Assembly (NCBI GenBank): GCA_037043455.1
Contig: JAWPHD010004460.1
Location: 1 to 64,000, forward strand
Length of the DNA stretch: 64,000 nucleotides
Reading direction: 5' to 3'
Source: Cyrtodaria siliqua
Taxonomy: Eukaryota; Mollusca; Bivalvia; Adapedonta; Hiatellidae
Shown: piece after piece, positions 61,117-64,000 of the stretch
Position numbering within the stretch: position 1 is the stretch's first letter
How the letters are laid out: the number at the start of each line of letters is the position of its first letter
Program-made: the position numbers and the translations under genes
Notes under the pieces: generated by a model
Told to the model about the DNA's origin: nothing
Databases searched by the model: none
Seen by the model: the letters and a program-made list of their open reading frames with translations, nothing else

Positions 61117-61519
61117 ATTGAATTGGGGTTTTAAGGCGCACCAACACATGAAAAGGTTATATGGCTTAAAAGGCACGAACTTGCCAGACTCATCTTTCAT
61201 GTACATCGAGATAAAATATGGAAAATGGGCCTAGAACCTTCTCATCCTGAACTGCAGAGTTGGTGCAAATTCTATCGTAGAAACTCCATTTACGCTTGAG
61301 CCACGTTATTGTTTTTCTGCCACTGCTCTTTTGATGCGAGCGAGATAGCACCTGAAACAATGCAGGGATCATGATGAAGACCTTTAATGAACATGAACAA
61401 AAAATGATCAAATGAACATGAATTTTGGGGGATTCTACCCCTCTGCCTACCCCTCCAAAGGGAAATGCAGTGGCCCTATTCTTTGCCCCGTGACCAAACG
61501 GGGGCACCCGGGAACCAGA
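61117..61519 (-). mobile_element. SINE-like element, copy 2 in the Kv intron
   Basis: Near-identical to the element at 59915-60318, with the same orientation and the same flanking 45-bp units. The constant offset of about 1202 bp shows it arose as a passenger of an array duplication rather than by a second insertion. Confidence 0.8.
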
Positions 61520-62631
61520 AACAAAGATGTAAGATCTCCTGTATATATGTAGTGCACTCCGGAAACGCTTATGTAAGATCACGTGTATATATGTAGTGAC
61601 ACTCCAGAAACACGCATGTAAGATCCCCTGTATATATGAAGTGACAATCTATGAGCACTCTATAAGATCCTCTGTATGTATGAAGTGACAATCTAGGAAC
61701 ACTCATATAAGATTCTCTGTATATATGTAGTGATAATCTAGGAGCTCTTGTGTAATATCCTCTAATATCCTCTGTATACATGTAGTGACAATCTAGGAGC
61801 ACTCATGTAATATCCCCTGTATTTGTTGTGGCAATCTAGAAACATTCATGTAAGATCCTGTATATATGTAGTGACAATCTAGAGACACTCATGTACGATC
61901 CCTATATATATGTAGGTGTGAAGCACTAATTATTTTCCCCATAGACACCAATGTTAAAGTGTCACAAAGTAATGATTTGCTGCAAATTCAACTCAAATAT
62001 GGATAATGCAGCAGTGTAATGTTCATATAGAAAACTAATTTCCTCTTGAAAAATCTCCAGAAAAGGTGGGGTCAAAGGACATGTAAGAAAGTTCTTGTTT
62101 GCTTACTAAACGGGTCAAGGGTACGGCTGTTTTCATTGATTGGCTGTTTTCATTGTTCACAAAGTGTAAGCATATAGTCGAAATTTCGAAAATGTTCATC
62201 AGTGATCCAGTAAAACCTATGAATACGCTTCTTATACATACAACCATAAAATCGAATAGAAATGGGCAGTTTTCCCCTACTTATAATGCCCATTTCCATC
62301 AAAAAGGAGGGATTACTTTTTATTATAGGAACTACATTCGGTGTAGAGGTTTAAATGTAATTAGTGGTGGTAAACCTGTAGTGACAATGTAGGAACACGC
62401 ACATAAGATCCTCTATATATATATATCTAGTGACAATCTAGGAAGTCATGTGATATTTACTATATACATGTAGATGAATCTGTTTCAAATTTAGGTACGC
62501 TCATGTAAAATGTTATATTCATATATGTGAAGCTGTGACAGTCTAGATCAGTTTTGTATTAATTTTAAAAAATGAATTTATGAACCGCTATAACATGTTA
62601 TCAACGTTTAGATGACAAAATATGCATTTAC

Positions 62632-62746
62632 CTTGAACATGTCTGGCTCCCTGTCGAAGAAATAATCTTTCCTGTCCGGTCTGTAATGCTCCGCCATAAA
62701 AACGTCGTTTGACAAAGGGCTATTTGGCAGGCGTAACAGCGTCGAC
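62632..62746 (-). CDS. Kv channel, T1 domain exon (N-terminal half)
   Basis: A 115-nt exon (one base of a split codon plus 38 codons) encoding STLLRLPNS through YFFDREPDMFK, the conserved first half of a Kv T1 domain ('TLxRLP' and 'YFFDRxPxxF'). The donor is 'gtaaat' at 62631 and downward; the acceptor is 'atag' at 62747-62750. It joins the next exon in phase 0 across a 3.3-kb intron full of 45-bp repeats. About 30 N-terminal residues, including the usual 'NVGG' strand, are missing. I found no matching exon up to 64000, so the first exon probably lies beyond the window. Confidence 0.9.
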
Positions 62747-63642
62747 CTATCACGTGATTAGATATTAGAGTAAAAGGAAACACCCTTTGTTAAAACACTA
62801 TCACTTGTAGGATGGTTCCTAAAGATTTCAGTATGCATTTAATTGGGTTAATCGGAAAACTGTATCAAGTATTCGTTTACGAAATCAGTATAATTATATT
62901 TGTGACCATGTGGAACTATTATATATGATTTCTGGGAATTGAAACGTCAGAATGTGTGACCATATTGGGAAATAACAGGGATTCTTTGCAGCAGAGATAT
63001 ACGTATTTTGATATACAAGAGTTGCGCGCAACATGGTGTCTCGCCTAAAGTGACCTGTCCACGAAACATGTTTCAAATGAACCTCATTTTGATAAATCGA
63101 GGATTTATGCAACATCAAGTACCTTTGTCTGCATTCAAAAGGGTAGCATGCATAGTTTTCCATAAAAGGAGCTAAATGCAAATTTGATGAATAGACAGAC
63201 ATTACCATTCCATAGACCAGATTCTTCAAAAAATAAACGCGTGTCCATATCAGCGTGTTACTTCATTATGCCTAATATAGGCTTTACTTAAAGACAATGT
63301 CCCTTTAACAAATTAATTTCATACTGAAACTGTTTAGCATGCAAAAATGTCCACCGTTATAATTGGGAAGTATAATGTTACACAGAGGCTGTTGTTTATT
63401 TGCTCTGACAAATTAACATTTTAATCTAAGCATATATCCTGTTTTATCATGAACATGTCATCACAAATTAATGCTGGTATCTGCTTGTGATGCAGTGAAG
63501 TAGTTTTAAAGGCCAGATTTGAGTATAAAATCTTCAACATAGCCCGTTTTCAAATAACTATTCTATCAATGAGGTTTAATTACAAATTTCTAAATCATAT
63601 TAGATGATTAGAATGTTCAAATTTCATATATAAACTTCTGGT
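62747..63642. other. stretch upstream of the first visible Kv exon
   Basis: Presumably an intron of the Kv gene. I looked on the minus strand for the missing T1 start (a 'NVGG' block) and did not find it. The 111-codon minus frame at 62894-63229 resembles no known protein to me. Confidence 0.5.
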
Positions 63643-63833
63643 CATTGTCCTTCTTAATGCCAATAACATCCAGCCCTCCAGTTGACCCTGGGTCAGTGTC
63701 AAGGTCACTTAAATACATGTACCGTCAATATTTGTGTTAAAATTTGGTGACGGTTACAGGTATTTAAGTGACATTGACTCCGACCCAGGGTCAGTTGGAG
63801 GGCTGAAAGTTATTGGCATTAAGATGGACAATG
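63643..63833. repeat. 190-bp imperfect palindrome
   Basis: The left arm has 'cttaatgccaataacatcca', 'gccctccagttgaccctggg' and 'tcacttaaatac'; the right arm has the complements 'gtatttaagtgac', 'cccagggtcagttggagggc' and 'aagttattggcattaag'. Arms of about 85 bp around a short AT-rich centre. The reading frame at 63734-63985 overlaps it and is not supported. Confidence 0.88.
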
Positions 63834-64000
63834 GTAGAACAGTCCCCACACTTGAAGAATTTCTCCCAATCAATTCCATCTACAATGTTGTAAATTACCT
63901 ATATGTCTCAAATACCGCTCCACCAATGTTAATGGTTACCGTTTCGTTGGTCATATTTCCAGCGATCATGTCTGCAAAAAACTGATATTTTGTGTCTTTC

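Larger units (their letters stand above)
59330..62460. repeat. 45-bp tandem array filling the Kv intron
   Basis: Unit of about 45 bp built around 'gatcctctgtatatatgtag' and 'tgacaatctaggaacactca'. It is degenerate, with variants such as 'tcacgtgtatatatg'. The clear array runs from about 59500 and is interrupted by two SINE copies and, at about 61910-62390, by about 480 bp of unrelated DNA. Short distinctive variants ('ctatataatgtaacgactg') recur about 1.2 kb apart (59720 and 60921), so part of the array was duplicated as a block. Reading frames inside it come from the 45-bp period being a multiple of three. Confidence 0.9.

Noticed and set aside
59989..61582. Two 130-codon minus-strand frames as duplicated genes
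   Set aside because: They lie within SINE copies and flanking 45-bp repeats inside the Kv intron.
63734..63985. 83-codon frame at the window end as a missing Kv exon
   Set aside because: It is on the opposite strand to the channel, half of it is a palindrome arm, and it has no T1 motif.

Overview
The window is animal nuclear DNA, most likely from a bivalve mollusc. It is AT-rich, has spliced genes with long introns, and carries many SINEs, MITE-like elements and minisatellites. Several repeats look bivalve-like: a SINE with a V-domain-type core, repeats rich in 'accttgacct', and repeats bounded by 'tatgcccccg'. The order is inferred; the species cannot be fixed from sequence alone (Dreissena-like genomes would fit).

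Layout. About 37-16210 (copy A) and 25965-40999 (copy B) are a direct segmental duplication of 15-16 kb, separated by about 9.75 kb of spacer. Each copy holds three exon-like blocks whose splice phases join without a break and end in a stop (unknown protein). Each also holds a 7SL/SRP-RNA-derived sequence just upstream of the second block, a 34-bp minisatellite, a tandem element with inverted ends, and long non-coding repeats. SINE insertions flanked by target-site duplications are private to one copy or the other, so they probably post-date the duplication. A third, broken copy of the first exon block lies in the spacer at about 22860-23195. The rest of the spacer is palindromes, MITEs, a SINE and two oppositely oriented copies of one element.

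41000-57700 contains foldback elements, a possible two-exon gene start (42963-44002), a dead reverse-transcriptase element (48570-50155, minus strand) and three arrays: a 33-bp minisatellite, a 55-bp satellite of about 70 units, and a pentanucleotide repeat.

57759-62746 (minus strand) is the one confident protein gene: three exons of a voltage-gated potassium channel with a zinc-type T1 domain and a TVGYGD filter. Its first exon was not found and probably lies beyond the window. It is unusual in lacking the S6 Pro-x-Pro hinge and the first S4 arginine. Its larger intron is filled by a 45-bp tandem array that carries two copies of a SINE.

Most long reading frames in the window are by-products of tandem repeats rather than genes. 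All repeat boundaries and similarities were judged by eye, and no alignment was run.
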